Assembly (NCBI RefSeq): GCF_003628555.1 | Contig: NZ_CP021731.1 | Span: forward strand, 2,542,001-2,606,000 | Direction: 5' to 3' | Source of the DNA: Azoarcus sp. DN11 | Lineage (GTDB): Bacteria > Pseudomonadota > Gammaproteobacteria > Burkholderiales > Rhodocyclaceae | Length of the DNA stretch: 64,000 nt | Shown: piece by piece, positions 32,706 through 40,872 of the stretch | Layout of the letters: each line of letters opens with the position of its first letter | Numbering within the stretch: the stretch's first letter is position 1 | The notes under the pieces: generated by a model | What the model saw: the letters and a program-made list of their open reading frames with translations, nothing else | Database searches by the model: none | What the model was told of the DNA's origin: nothing | Translations under genes and position numbers: made by a program

Positions 32706-33488
32706 ATGGAATACCAGGACATTCTCTACACCAAGCAGGACGGCATCGCGACGATCACGATCAACCGCCCCGCGCAGTACAACGCCTTCCGCGCCCAGAC
32801 CTGCGAGGAAATGATCCACGCGCTGAAGGATGCGGACTTCGACCGCAGCGTCGGCGTGGTCGTGCTGACCGGCGCCGGCGACAAGGCGTTCTGCACCGGC
32901 GGTGACCAAGGCACCCAGGACGGCGGCTACGGCGGTCGCGGCACGATCGGCCTGCCGATCGAGGAAGTGCAGAGCGCGATCCGCGACATCGCCAAGCCCG
33001 TGATCGCCCGTGTGAACGGCTACGCAATCGGCGGCGGCAACGTGCTCGTCACCATCTGCGACCTCGCGATCGCGTCCGACAAGGCCCAGCTCGGCCAGGC
33101 CGGCCCGCGCGTCGGCTCGGTCGACCCCGGCTTCGGCACCGCGCTCCTGGCGCGCGTCGTCGGCGAGAAGAAGGCACGCGAGATCTGGTACCTGTGCCGC
33201 CGCTACACCGCGCAGGAAGCGCTCGCGATGGGACTCGTCAACGCCGTCGTGCCGCACGACCAGCTCGACGCCGAAGTGAAGAAGTGGTGCGAAGAGATCG
33301 TCGAGAAGAGCCCGACCGCGATCGCGCTGGCGAAGAAGTCGTTCAACGTCGATACGGAAATGATCCGCGGCATGGGCGGCCTGGCGATGCACGCGCTGAA
33401 GCTCTATTACGAAACCGCCGAGTCGGCCGAGGGCGGCAACGCCTTCCGCGAGAAGCGCAAGCCCGAGTTCCGCAAGTACCAGAAGTAA
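32706..33488 (+). CDS. badI: 2-ketocyclohexanecarboxyl-CoA hydrolase
   Basis: A 260-residue crotonase-fold enzyme of the MenB-like branch, recognised by FCTGGDQGTQDGGYGGRG and by RVGSVDPGFGTALLARVVG with KKAREIWYLCRRY. BadI cuts the ring of 2-oxocyclohexanecarboxyl-CoA by hydrolysis and gives pimeloyl-CoA, the step that commits the alicyclic ring to beta oxidation. It lacks the usual hydratase glutamate context of its BadK neighbour. The AGGAGC ribosome binding site is close to the ATG. This is the most specific marker of the pathway in the window. Confidence 0.9.
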   Translation: MEYQDILYTKQDGIATITINRPAQYNAFRAQTCEEMIHALKDADFDRSVGVVVLTGAGDKAFCTGGDQGTQDGGYGGRGTIGLPIEEVQSAIRDIAKPVIARVNGYAIGGGNVLVTICDLAIASDKAQLGQAGPRVGSVDPGFGTALLARVVGEKKAREIWYLCRRYTAQEALAMGLVNAVVPHDQLDAEVKKWCEEIVEKSPTAIALAKKSFNVDTEMIRGMGGLAMHALKLYYETAESAEGGNAFREKRKPEFRKYQK

Positions 33489-33588
33489 GCAGCGTCCGGT
33501 CATGCATTCCGGCCGGGAGCTCCCGGCCGGGACGCGGACCATTGCATCACCTGACAAACACAACGCAGCATCGGAGAGGGAACACGAC

Positions 33589-34743
33589 ATGATCCGCGAC
33601 CAGGAGACACTCAACATTCTTCTCGACACGATCTCGCGCTTCGTGCGCGAGCGCCTCGTGCCGCAGGAGGCGCACGTCGCCGAGACCGACCAGATCCCGG
33701 CGGAGCTGGTCGCCGAAATGAAGGAGCTGGGGCTCTTCGGCCTGTCGATTCCCGAGGAATTCGGCGGCATGGGACTGACGATGGAAGAGGAGGTCCTCGC
33801 GACCTTCGAGATCGGCCAGACCTCCCCGGCCTTCCGTTCGCTGTTCGCGACCAACAACGGCATCGGCGCCCAGGGCATCGTCATCGACGGCACGCCCGAG
33901 CAGAAGCGCGACTACCTGCCGCGCCTCGCCTCCGGCGAGATCATCGGCTCCTTCGCGCTGACCGAGCCGGACGCGGGTTCCGACGCCGGCAGCCTGCGCA
34001 CGAACGCACGGCGCGACGGCGATCACTACGTGATCAACGGCACCAAGCGTTACATCACCAACGCGCCCGAAGCGGGGATCTTCACGGTGATGGCGCGCAC
34101 GAACCCCGACGCGAAAGGCGCCCACGGCATCTCCGCGTTCATCGTCGAGAAGGGCACGCCGGGTCTCTCGCTCGGCCACATCGACAAGAAGATGGGCCAG
34201 AAGGGCGCTCACACCTGCGACGTGATCTTCGAGGACTGCCGCATCCCGGCCGCGAACCTGATCGGCGGCAAGGAAGAGGTCGGCTTCAAGACCGCGATGA
34301 AGGTGCTCGACAAGGGCCGCATCAACATCGCCGCGATCTGCGTCGGCGTCGCCGAGCGCATGCTGGCGGATGCGCTGCGCTATGCGATGGAGCGCAAGCA
34401 GTTCGGCAAGCCGATCGCCGAATTCCAGCTCATCCAGGCGATGCTCGCCGACAGCAAGGCCGAGATTTACGCCGCCCGCAGCATGGTCGTGGATGCCGCC
34501 CGGAAGCGCGACGAAGGACGCGACGTCGGCACCGAGGCCGCCTGCGCCAAGCTCTTCGCGTCCGAGATGTGCTGCCGTGTGGCCGACCGTGCCGTACAGA
34601 TCTTCGGCGGCGCCGGCTATCTGTCGGAATACGGCATCGAGCGCTTCTACCGCGACGTGCGCCTGTTCCGCATTTTCGAAGGCACGAGCCAGATCCAGCA
34701 GCTCGTGATCGCGCGCAACATGATCCGGGCCGCCGGCGAATGA
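33589..34743 (+). CDS. badJ: Acyl-CoA dehydrogenase, BadJ-like (candidate for pimeloyl-CoA or a related thioester)
   Basis: A 384-residue acyl-CoA dehydrogenase with the flavin-binding FALTEPDAGSDAGSL, KRYITNAPEA and the C-terminal FRIFEGTSQIQQL with the catalytic Glu in its normal place. It differs clearly from the aliB product. In the pathway it is the best candidate to oxidise pimeloyl-CoA, or a second dehydrogenation of a cyclic intermediate. Assignment to BadJ is by neighbourhood with badH and badI. The start ATG (33589) follows GGAGAGGGA. Its stop overlaps the next start as ATGA. Confidence 0.65.
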   Translation: MIRDQETLNILLDTISRFVRERLVPQEAHVAETDQIPAELVAEMKELGLFGLSIPEEFGGMGLTMEEEVLATFEIGQTSPAFRSLFATNNGIGAQGIVIDGTPEQKRDYLPRLASGEIIGSFALTEPDAGSDAGSLRTNARRDGDHYVINGTKRYITNAPEAGIFTVMARTNPDAKGAHGISAFIVEKGTPGLSLGHIDKKMGQKGAHTCDVIFEDCRIPAANLIGGKEEVGFKTAMKVLDKGRINIAAICVGVAERMLADALRYAMERKQFGKPIAEFQLIQAMLADSKAEIYAARSMVVDAARKRDEGRDVGTEAACAKLFASEMCCRVADRAVQIFGGAGYLSEYGIERFYRDVRLFRIFEGTSQIQQLVIARNMIRAAGE

Positions 34744-35480
34744 ACGCGCGCGTGCGGGACGATCCCGTCGTCTCGTTCGGCGGCGACGAGGCGGTGCTCG
34801 ACTGGCTGATCTCACGCCGCCGCTCGATACGGGCATTCCTCTCGGTCCCCGTCGATACGGGCACGATCGAAGGCATGCTGCGGATCGCCGCGCGCGCCCC
34901 GTCCGGCAACAACATCCAGCCGTGGCGCGTGCACGTCGTCGCCGGCGCGCAGCGCGATGCGCTGGTGGATGCCGTATGTGCGGCGTACGACCAGGGCGAC
35001 GACCGCCATGTGCCGGAATACGCGTATTATCCCGCCGAGTTCGTCGAGCCCTATCTCGGCCGGCGGCGCCGCAGCGGCTGGGGCCTGTACGCCCGGCTCG
35101 GCATCGAGAAGGGTGATCGCGAAGGGGTGCGGCTCCAGATGCGGCGCAACTTCCGCTTCTTCGACGCCCCGGTCGGACTCTTCTTCACGATCGACCGGCG
35201 CCTAGAGCGCGGCAGCTGGCTCGACTACGGCATGTTCCTGCAGAACGTGATGCTCGCGGCTGAAGCGCGCGGGCTATCCACCTGCGCGCAAGGGGCGTGG
35301 CTGCCGTACCACCGGATCATCTCGGACATGCTCGGCTTCGGCGAGCACGAGCAGCTCGTGTGCGGCATGGCGCTCGGCTACGCCGACCCCGACGCGCCCG
35401 AGAACGCGCTCGTGACCGAGCGTGCGCCCCTGTCGGAATTCGTTGTCATGCACGGCGAGGCTGCCGTTGCCGAACACTGA
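34740..35480 (+). CDS. Nitroreductase-family flavoprotein
   Basis: A 246-residue protein with the nitroreductase fold: SRRRSIRAF near the start, AARAPSGNNIQPWRVHVV for FMN binding, and GLSTCAQGAWLPYHRII near the C-terminus. Enzymes of this family reduce nitro groups, quinones or other acceptors with NAD(P)H via FMN. The gene starts inside the stop codon of the acyl-CoA dehydrogenase (ATGA), so it is translationally coupled to the alicyclic operon. A flavin oxidoreductase of unclear purpose in this pathway is therefore implied. A terminator follows 87 bases after its stop. Confidence 0.8.
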   Translation: MNARVRDDPVVSFGGDEAVLDWLISRRRSIRAFLSVPVDTGTIEGMLRIAARAPSGNNIQPWRVHVVAGAQRDALVDAVCAAYDQGDDRHVPEYAYYPAEFVEPYLGRRRRSGWGLYARLGIEKGDREGVRLQMRRNFRFFDAPVGLFFTIDRRLERGSWLDYGMFLQNVMLAAEARGLSTCAQGAWLPYHRIISDMLGFGEHEQLVCGMALGYADPDAPENALVTERAPLSEFVVMHGEAAVAEH

Positions 35481-35567
35481 GGTTTATTCGTGGGACGGTC
35501 TCATTGAGCGTCCCGCCTCCGGCGCAGTTCTTCCTGCTCCCTTCTCCCGGACTCGCCGGAGTTGTGG

Positions 35568-35602
35568 CCGGCTCGACGCCTTCGCGTCGAGCCGGGTTTT
35601 TT
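35568..35602 (+). terminator. Intrinsic terminator of the badH-badI operon
   Basis: An 11-bp perfect stem (CCGGCTCGACG / CGTCGAGCCGG) with a 6-base loop is followed by GTTTTTT. It closes the operon that ends with the nitroreductase gene; the convergent PaaY-like gene ends three bases further on. Confidence 0.9.
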
Positions 35603-35604
35603 CA

Positions 35605-36219
35605 TCAGCTACGCTTTTTCTGCTCGCTCAGCGGCACGATCTCGGGCATCACGATGCGCTTGCGCCCAGGCTCCACCGCCGTCAGCGCGTCGGTCTCTTC
35701 CATCGTCGCGAGGCAGCGCACCGTCAGGTTCTGGTAGATCCCGGTGCCGCGCACCTTCCACGCCATTTCCTGCTCGCTGAGCTCGCGCACGACTTTCGCC
35801 GGCACGCCGGCCACCAGCGAATTCGCCGGCACTTCCATGCCTGCCTTCACGAAGCTGCAGGCGGCGACGAAGCTGTTCTCGCCGATCACGGCGTTGTCCA
35901 TCACGACCGCGTTCATGCCGACCAGCGCGTTGCGCTTGATCGTGCAGCAATGCAGCACCGAGCCGTGCCCGATGTGGCCGTTCTCCTCGACCACCGTGTC
36001 GTGCTCGGGGAAGCTGTGGATCACGCAGGTGTCCTGCACGTTGACGCCCGCCTGCAGGATCAGGCGGCCGAAGTCGCCGCGCAGGCTGGCACAGGGGCCG
36101 ACGTAGCAGCCGGGGCCGACGATCACGTCGCCGATCAGCACGGCGCTCGGATGGACGTAGGCAGTCGGGTCGACGACCGGCACGACGCCGTCGATGGCGA
36201 ATACGCGGGGTGTGTTCAT
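35605..36219 (-). CDS. PaaY-like gamma-carbonic-anhydrase family hexapeptide protein
   Basis: A 204-residue left-handed beta-helix protein with hexapeptide repeats ([21 protein letters not shown]) and the metal-site residues in [26 protein letters not shown]. The C-terminal extension with [12 protein letters not shown] resembles PaaY of phenylacetate pathways, which is known as a thioesterase that clears dead-end CoA intermediates. Here it stands opposite and between two CoA-thioester gene groups, so a similar rescue role is plausible. AAGGAGA precedes the ATG. It is divergent from the hydratase gene. Confidence 0.8.
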   Translation of the reverse strand: MNTPRVFAIDGVVPVVDPTAYVHPSAVLIGDVIVGPGCYVGPCASLRGDFGRLILQAGVNVQDTCVIHSFPEHDTVVEENGHIGHGSVLHCCTIKRNALVGMNAVVMDNAVIGENSFVAACSFVKAGMEVPANSLVAGVPAKVVRELSEQEMAWKVRGTGIYQNLTVRCLATMEETDALTAVEPGRKRIVMPEIVPLSEQKKRS

Positions 36220-36404
36220 CGGGTCTCCTTGTGCGCCCGCAGCGCGGGCTCGTGGGGTTGGTTCAACGGAACGAGTGCTGAAAGGCATTATATTGCCCGG
36301 TCAATCGATTCTAGGGGTTTATCCTTGCACGGAAAAGCAGTATCGTGCATTTTCCAAAATAGTCAGAAAAACGGTTCGCAGTGCGGACCCAAGGAGAGCG
36401 AGAG

Positions 36405-37175
36405 ATGGATGCAGTAGTCGTCGAACGGCCCAACCCGCAGGTTGCGGTGGTCCGGATCAACCGGCCGGAAGCCCGCAATGCCCTGAACCAGCAGGTCCGC
36501 ACCCTGCTGGCGGAGCACTTCACCGCGCTCGGGCGCGACCCCGAGGTGCGCGCGATCGTGCTGACGGGCGGCGACAAGTATTTCGCCGCCGGAGCCGACC
36601 TGCGCGAGTTCGCCGAAGCGGGCGCGATCGAGATGATGCTGCGCAACACGCAGCGCCTATGGGGCGCCATCGCGAGCTGCCCGAAGCCCGTGATCGCCGC
36701 GATCAACGGCTTCGCGTGGGGCGGCGGCTGCGAACTGGCGATGCACGCCGACATCATCGTCGCGGGCGAGGGCGCATCCTTCTGCCAGCCGGAAGTGAAG
36801 GTCGGGATCATGCCGGGGGCGGGCGGCACGCAGCGCCTGTCGCGCGCGGTGGGCAAGTTCAAGGCGATGAAGATGGTGCTGACCGGCCAGCCGGTGACCG
36901 GGCGCGAGGCGGGCGAAATGGGCCTCGCCAGCGAGGTCGTGCCGGATGCCGAGGTGCAGTCGCGCGCGATGGAGCTCGCGACGCAGATCGCCGCGCTGCC
37001 GCCGCTGGCGATCACGCAGATCAAGGAAGTGCTGCTCGCCGGCCAGGACGCCTCGCTCGACGCGGCGCTGATGCTCGAGCGCAAGGCGTTCCAGTTGCTG
37101 TTCGCGAGCCGCGACCAGAAGGAAGGCATGCAGGCCTTCTTCGACAAGCGTCCGGCCGGTTTCGAGGGGGTGTGA
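36405..37175 (+). CDS. Enoyl-CoA hydratase, PaaF-like
   Basis: A 256-residue crotonase with GFAWGGGCELAMH (oxyanion hole) and EVKVGIMPGAGGTQRLSRAVG carrying the first catalytic Glu, and a second Glu in REAGEMGLA. It should hydrate a trans-2-enoyl-CoA from the open-chain part of the pathway (for example 2-pimelenoyl-CoA). AAGGAGAG precedes the ATG. The next gene starts three bases after the stop codon. The upstream region has an AT-rich promoter-like stretch with GTCAATCGATT at 36300, reminiscent of the motif near aliA/aliB. Confidence 0.8.
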   Translation: MDAVVVERPNPQVAVVRINRPEARNALNQQVRTLLAEHFTALGRDPEVRAIVLTGGDKYFAAGADLREFAEAGAIEMMLRNTQRLWGAIASCPKPVIAAINGFAWGGGCELAMHADIIVAGEGASFCQPEVKVGIMPGAGGTQRLSRAVGKFKAMKMVLTGQPVTGREAGEMGLASEVVPDAEVQSRAMELATQIAALPPLAITQIKEVLLAGQDASLDAALMLERKAFQLLFASRDQKEGMQAFFDKRPAGFEGV

Positions 37176-37178
37176 GCG

Positions 37179-38699
37179 ATGTTCGATGCGATGCGTAATG
37201 ACTTGACGCTGGGTGTCGTCGGCACCGGCCTGATGGGCCGCGGGATCGCTCAGATCGCGGTGCAGGCCGGCGTGGCGGTGCGGCTCTTCGACACCCGCGC
37301 GGGTGCGGCGGGCGAGGCACGCGATGCGGTCGGCGGCATGCTCGCGAAGCTCGCCGAGAAGGGCAAGATCGACGCCACCGAGGCGCGCGCGGCGACCGAA
37401 AGGATGACGGTCGCGTCTAGCCTCGCCGAGCTCGCCGGCTGCGACGTCGTCGTCGAGGCGATCGTCGAGAACCTCGAGGCCAAGCGCGGCCTGTTCCGCG
37501 ACCTGGAGGAAGTTGTCGCGGACGACTGCGTGCTGGCAACCAACACGTCCTCGCTGTCCGTGACCTCGATCGCCGCCGCGTGCCGCCGTCCCGAGCGCGT
37601 CGCGGGCCTGCATTTCTTCAGCCCCGTGCCGCTGATGAAGGTTGTCGAGATCATCGACGGCGTGCGCGGTGACCGGGCCGTGGGCGATGCGCTGATGGCG
37701 CTCGCGCGCCGCATGGGCCACACGCCGGTGCGCGCCGCCGACACGCCGGGCTTCATCGTCAACCACGCCGGGCGCGGCTACCTCACCGAGTCGCTGCGCG
37801 TGCTCGGCGAAGGCATCACCGACTTCGCGACGCTCGACCGCATCCTCAGGGAATCGGTCGGCTTCCGCATGGGGCCGTGCGAGCTGCTGGACCTGACCGG
37901 GCTCGACGTGTCGCACCCGGTCATGGAGTCGATCTACGACCAGTACTACCAGGAGCCACGCTACCGCCCGTCGCCGATCACGCGCCAGCGCCTCGCGGGC
38001 GGCCTGCTCGGGCGCAAGAGCGGGCAGGGTTTCTATGTATACAAGGACGGCGCCATGCAGCCCGTCGCCATGCCGTCCGTGCCGGCCGTCGCGCCGCAGC
38101 CGCTGTGGGTGAGTCGGCGTGACGCGGCCCTGCATGCGCGTGTCGTCGCGGTGCTGGAGGCGCAGGGCGTCGCGCTCGACCGCGGCGAGCGTCCCGCCGC
38201 GGCTTCGGTGTGCATCGTGCTGCCGGTCGGCACCGATGCAACCAGCTGCGCGCTGGCCGAAGGGCTGGATCCGAAACGCACGCTGGCGCTCGATCCGCTG
38301 TTCGTCGAAAAACACCTGACCCTGATGACGACGCCGTTGACCGCGGCCGAAGCGCGCGACGCCGCGTGGGCCGCGCTCGCCGCCAGCGGCAAGAGCGTGT
38401 CGGTGGTGCGCGACAGCGCCGGCCTCGTCGCGCAGCGGGTCGTGGCGACCATCGTCAACATCGGCTGCGACATCGCGCAGCAGCGCGTCGCGACGCCGGA
38501 AGACATCGACTCGGCGGTGCGCCTGGGCCTCGGCTACCCGAAGGGGCCCCTGGCGCTGGGCGATTCGCTGGGCGCCGCGACCGTCCTCGCGATCCTGGAT
38601 GGAATGCACGAGTTCTACCGCGACCCGCGTTATCGCCCCAGCCCCTGGCTCACCCGTCGCGCGCGCCTGGACGTGTCGCTGACGACGCCGGAAAACTGA
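37179..38699 (+). CDS. 3-hydroxyacyl-CoA dehydrogenase, PaaH-type (two-domain)
   Basis: A 506-residue NAD-dependent enzyme. The N-terminal domain has GTGLMGRGIAQIAVQAG, ATNTSSLSVTSIAAACRRPERV and LHFFSPVPLMK, with the catalytic His and Glu regions in FFSPVPL and PGFIVN. A second 3HCDH C-terminal domain (from about residue 330) repeats the AAQRV-like and PLALGD-like phrases. The length matches PaaH/PaaC proteins of about 505 residues. It would oxidise 3-hydroxypimelyl-CoA or 3-hydroxyadipyl-CoA. It is the middle gene of hydratase-dehydrogenase-thiolase. Confidence 0.85.
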   Translation: MFDAMRNDLTLGVVGTGLMGRGIAQIAVQAGVAVRLFDTRAGAAGEARDAVGGMLAKLAEKGKIDATEARAATERMTVASSLAELAGCDVVVEAIVENLEAKRGLFRDLEEVVADDCVLATNTSSLSVTSIAAACRRPERVAGLHFFSPVPLMKVVEIIDGVRGDRAVGDALMALARRMGHTPVRAADTPGFIVNHAGRGYLTESLRVLGEGITDFATLDRILRESVGFRMGPCELLDLTGLDVSHPVMESIYDQYYQEPRYRPSPITRQRLAGGLLGRKSGQGFYVYKDGAMQPVAMPSVPAVAPQPLWVSRRDAALHARVVAVLEAQGVALDRGERPAAASVCIVLPVGTDATSCALAEGLDPKRTLALDPLFVEKHLTLMTTPLTAAEARDAAWAALAASGKSVSVVRDSAGLVAQRVVATIVNIGCDIAQQRVATPEDIDSAVRLGLGYPKGPLALGDSLGAATVLAILDGMHEFYRDPRYRPSPWLTRRARLDVSLTTPEN

Positions 38700-38725
38700 C
38701 AACCACACACACCAAAGGAGATTCC

Positions 38726-39934
38726 ATGCTCGACGCCTACCTCTACGCCGGTCTGCGTTCCCCGATCGGCCGCCACGCCGGCGCGCTCGCCCCGGTTCGC
38801 CCCGATGACCTCGTCGCCACCGTGATCCGCGAAGTGGTCGCACGCTCGTCGTTCGCGGCGGCCGATATCGAGGACGTGGTGCTGGGCTGCGCCGCGCAGG
38901 CGGGCGAGGATTCGCGCAACGTCGCGCGCCACGCCGCGCTGCTCGCGGGTCTGCCGACGCAGGTCGGCGGCCAGACGATCAACCGCCTGTGCGGCAGCGG
39001 CCTCGCCGCCGTGCTTGACACGGCGCGCGCCGTCACCGTGGGCGAGGGCGAGCTGTACGTCGCCGGCGGCGTCGAGAGCATGAGCCGCGCCCCCTTCGTC
39101 GTCGCGAAGGCGGAATCCCCCTACAGCCGCGACTTCAAGGTGTTCGACACGACGATCGGCGCGCGCTTCCCCAACCCGAAGATCGTCGAGCAGTACGGCA
39201 ACGACAGCATGCCGGAGACGGGGGACAACGTCGCCGCCGAGTTCGGGATTTCGCGCGAGGATTCGGACCGCTTCGCCGCCGCATCGCAGGCGAAGTACGC
39301 GGCCGCGAAGGAAGCGGGTTTCTACACCGGCGAGATCCTGCCGATCTCGGTGCCGACCGGCCGCAAGACGCCGCCGCTGCTCGTCAGCGAAGACGAGCAT
39401 CCGCGCCCCGAATCGACCTACGAGTCGCTCGCGAAACTGAAATCCCTGTTCCCGAACGGCGTCGTCACGGCGGGCAACGCCTCGGGCATCAACGACGGCG
39501 CGGCGGCGCTGCTCATCGGCAGCAAGGCGGCGGGCGACAAGGCCGGCGCGAAGCCGATGGCGCGCATCCTCGCCGGTGCGGTCGCGGGCGTCGAGCCGCG
39601 CATCATGGGTGTCGGGCCAGCCTACGCGATCCCGAAGGCGATCGCGCGCGCCGGGCTCACGCTAAAGGACATGGACGTCATCGAGCTCAACGAGGCCTTC
39701 GCGCCGCAGGTGCTGAGCTGCCTCAAGCTGATGGGCGTCGCGTTCGACGATCCGCGCGTGAACCCCAACGGCGGCGCAATCGCGATCGGCCACCCGCTCG
39801 GCGCATCCGGTGCCCGTATCGCGCTGTCGGCCGCGCGCGAACTGGAACGGCGCAACGGCCGCTACGCGGTCGTCAGCCTGTGCATCGGTGTCGGCCACGG
39901 CATCGCGCTCGTGATCGAGCGCGTCCCGGGCTGA
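38726..39934 (+). CDS. Acetyl-CoA C-acyltransferase (PcaF/PaaJ-like thiolase)
   Basis: A 402-residue thiolase with the nucleophile Cys89 in NRLCGSGLAAV, the His of GHPLGASGAR, and the second Cys in CIGVGHGIAL. The phrase LGCAAQAGEDSRNVARHAALLAGLP is typical of 3-oxoadipyl-CoA thiolases, and long-chain dicarboxylic substrates such as 3-oxopimelyl-CoA fit the context. It would release acetyl-CoA and leave glutaryl-CoA. The AAGGAG ribosome binding site is at 5 bases. It ends the operon, just before a convergent cupin remnant. Confidence 0.85.
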   Translation: MLDAYLYAGLRSPIGRHAGALAPVRPDDLVATVIREVVARSSFAAADIEDVVLGCAAQAGEDSRNVARHAALLAGLPTQVGGQTINRLCGSGLAAVLDTARAVTVGEGELYVAGGVESMSRAPFVVAKAESPYSRDFKVFDTTIGARFPNPKIVEQYGNDSMPETGDNVAAEFGISREDSDRFAAASQAKYAAAKEAGFYTGEILPISVPTGRKTPPLLVSEDEHPRPESTYESLAKLKSLFPNGVVTAGNASGINDGAAALLIGSKAAGDKAGAKPMARILAGAVAGVEPRIMGVGPAYAIPKAIARAGLTLKDMDVIELNEAFAPQVLSCLKLMGVAFDDPRVNPNGGAIAIGHPLGASGARIALSAARELERRNGRYAVVSLCIGVGHGIALVIERVPG

Positions 39935-39940
39935 GCCGTT

Positions 39941-40206
39941 TCACTTCCGGCCGACCAGATAGGTCACCCCTTCCGGGCCGTAGCGCTCGGCATGGGGCTG
40001 GCCGGCGGCGAGGTGGAAGGTTTCGCCCACCCGCACGGTCTGCGTGACGCCGGCAGACTCGATGAGGATCTCGCCGCCAGCACCAGCGCTTTCGCTTCGA
40101 AGGGGTGCGTGTGCAGGTCGAGCGCGCCGTCCGGCTCGCGCTCGACCGTCACGAACTCCTCGAAACCTTCCTCGCGCAGCCGGCGCATGAATTCGTCGCG
40201 GTCCAT
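39941..40206 (-). pseudogene. Small cupin-domain gene with an apparent single-base deletion
   Basis: From the ATG at 40206 (GGGAGAGAG ribosome binding site) the frame gives MDRDEFMRRLREEGFEEF and the cupin motif HTHPFEAKALVL. Near 40069-40080 it shifts: the following frame reads GEILIESAGVT, then VRVGETFHLAAGQPHAERYG, and stops at 39941. Joined, the product would be an 88-residue cupin of normal shape with both metal-binding motif halves. The total of 266 bases is one short of a whole number of codons, so one base seems missing from the G/C-rich run. It may be a real frameshift or a sequencing error. Confidence 0.75.
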
Positions 40207-40279
40207 TGGCTCTCTCCCAAGGGCAGTGTGCATCAAGTAAGCTTTGCGGACGAACATCGAATCGCGCGGAGGTGAGGAT

Positions 40280-40870
40280 TTGGAAGATCGCCCCAAACCG
40301 TCGGCGGGCATCGTCGGCATCCTGCTCGCGGCCGGGCAGGGCTCACGCTTCGGCAGCAACAAGCTGTGCCACGCGCTTGCGGACGGCACACCGGTTGCCG
40401 TGCGCAGTGCGATGAACTTGCGCGACGCGCTGGGGGAAATGATCGCGGTCGTGCGCCCCGGGGATTCCGTGCTGCGCGGGCACTTCGACGCGGCCGGTAT
40501 TGCGTACGTCCTGTGTGCCGACGCCGCGGAGGGCATGGCGGCGACCCTCGTGTGCGGCATCCGCGCGACGCCGGGGGCAGCGGGCTGGGTCATCGCGCTC
40601 GGCGACATGCCCTACATCCGCCCGGACACGATCGCTGCAGTTGCGGCCGCGATCGCCGATGATGCACGGCTCGCCGCATCCTTCTTCGACGGTGGGCGCG
40701 GCCATCCGGTCGGGTTTGCGGCGTCGCTGAAGGACGAGTTGCTGGCGCTGCAAGGCGATGAGGGCGCGCGGCGCGTGATCGTCGGCCACAAGGAACAGCT
40801 GCGCCGGATCGACTGCGATGATCCGGGCATCCTCGCCGATATCGACGTTCCGGCCGACGTGCGCCCCTGA
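40280..40870 (+). CDS. MobA-like nucleotidyltransferase (MocA/NTP_transf_3 family)
   Basis: A 196-residue protein beginning at TTG, chosen since GGAGGT lies 6 bases upstream. It has LLAAGQGSRFGSNKL (the nucleotide-binding GxGxRxG..K motif), ALGDMPYI with the metal Asp, and a GHPVGF block. Related proteins transfer CMP or GMP to molybdopterin, or act in the maturation of molybdenum hydroxylases. No molybdenum enzyme is next to it, so its target is open. The frame is open further upstream with a weaker start. Confidence 0.8.
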   Translation: MEDRPKPSAGIVGILLAAGQGSRFGSNKLCHALADGTPVAVRSAMNLRDALGEMIAVVRPGDSVLRGHFDAAGIAYVLCADAAEGMAATLVCGIRATPGAAGWVIALGDMPYIRPDTIAAVAAAIADDARLAASFFDGGRGHPVGFAASLKDELLALQGDEGARRVIVGHKEQLRRIDCDDPGILADIDVPADVRP

Positions 40871-40872
40871 AT

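Noticed and set aside
35486..35515. GGGACG...CGTCCC hairpin after the nitroreductase gene
   Set aside because: Short stem, long loop and no T-tract; the real terminator is 80 bases further on.
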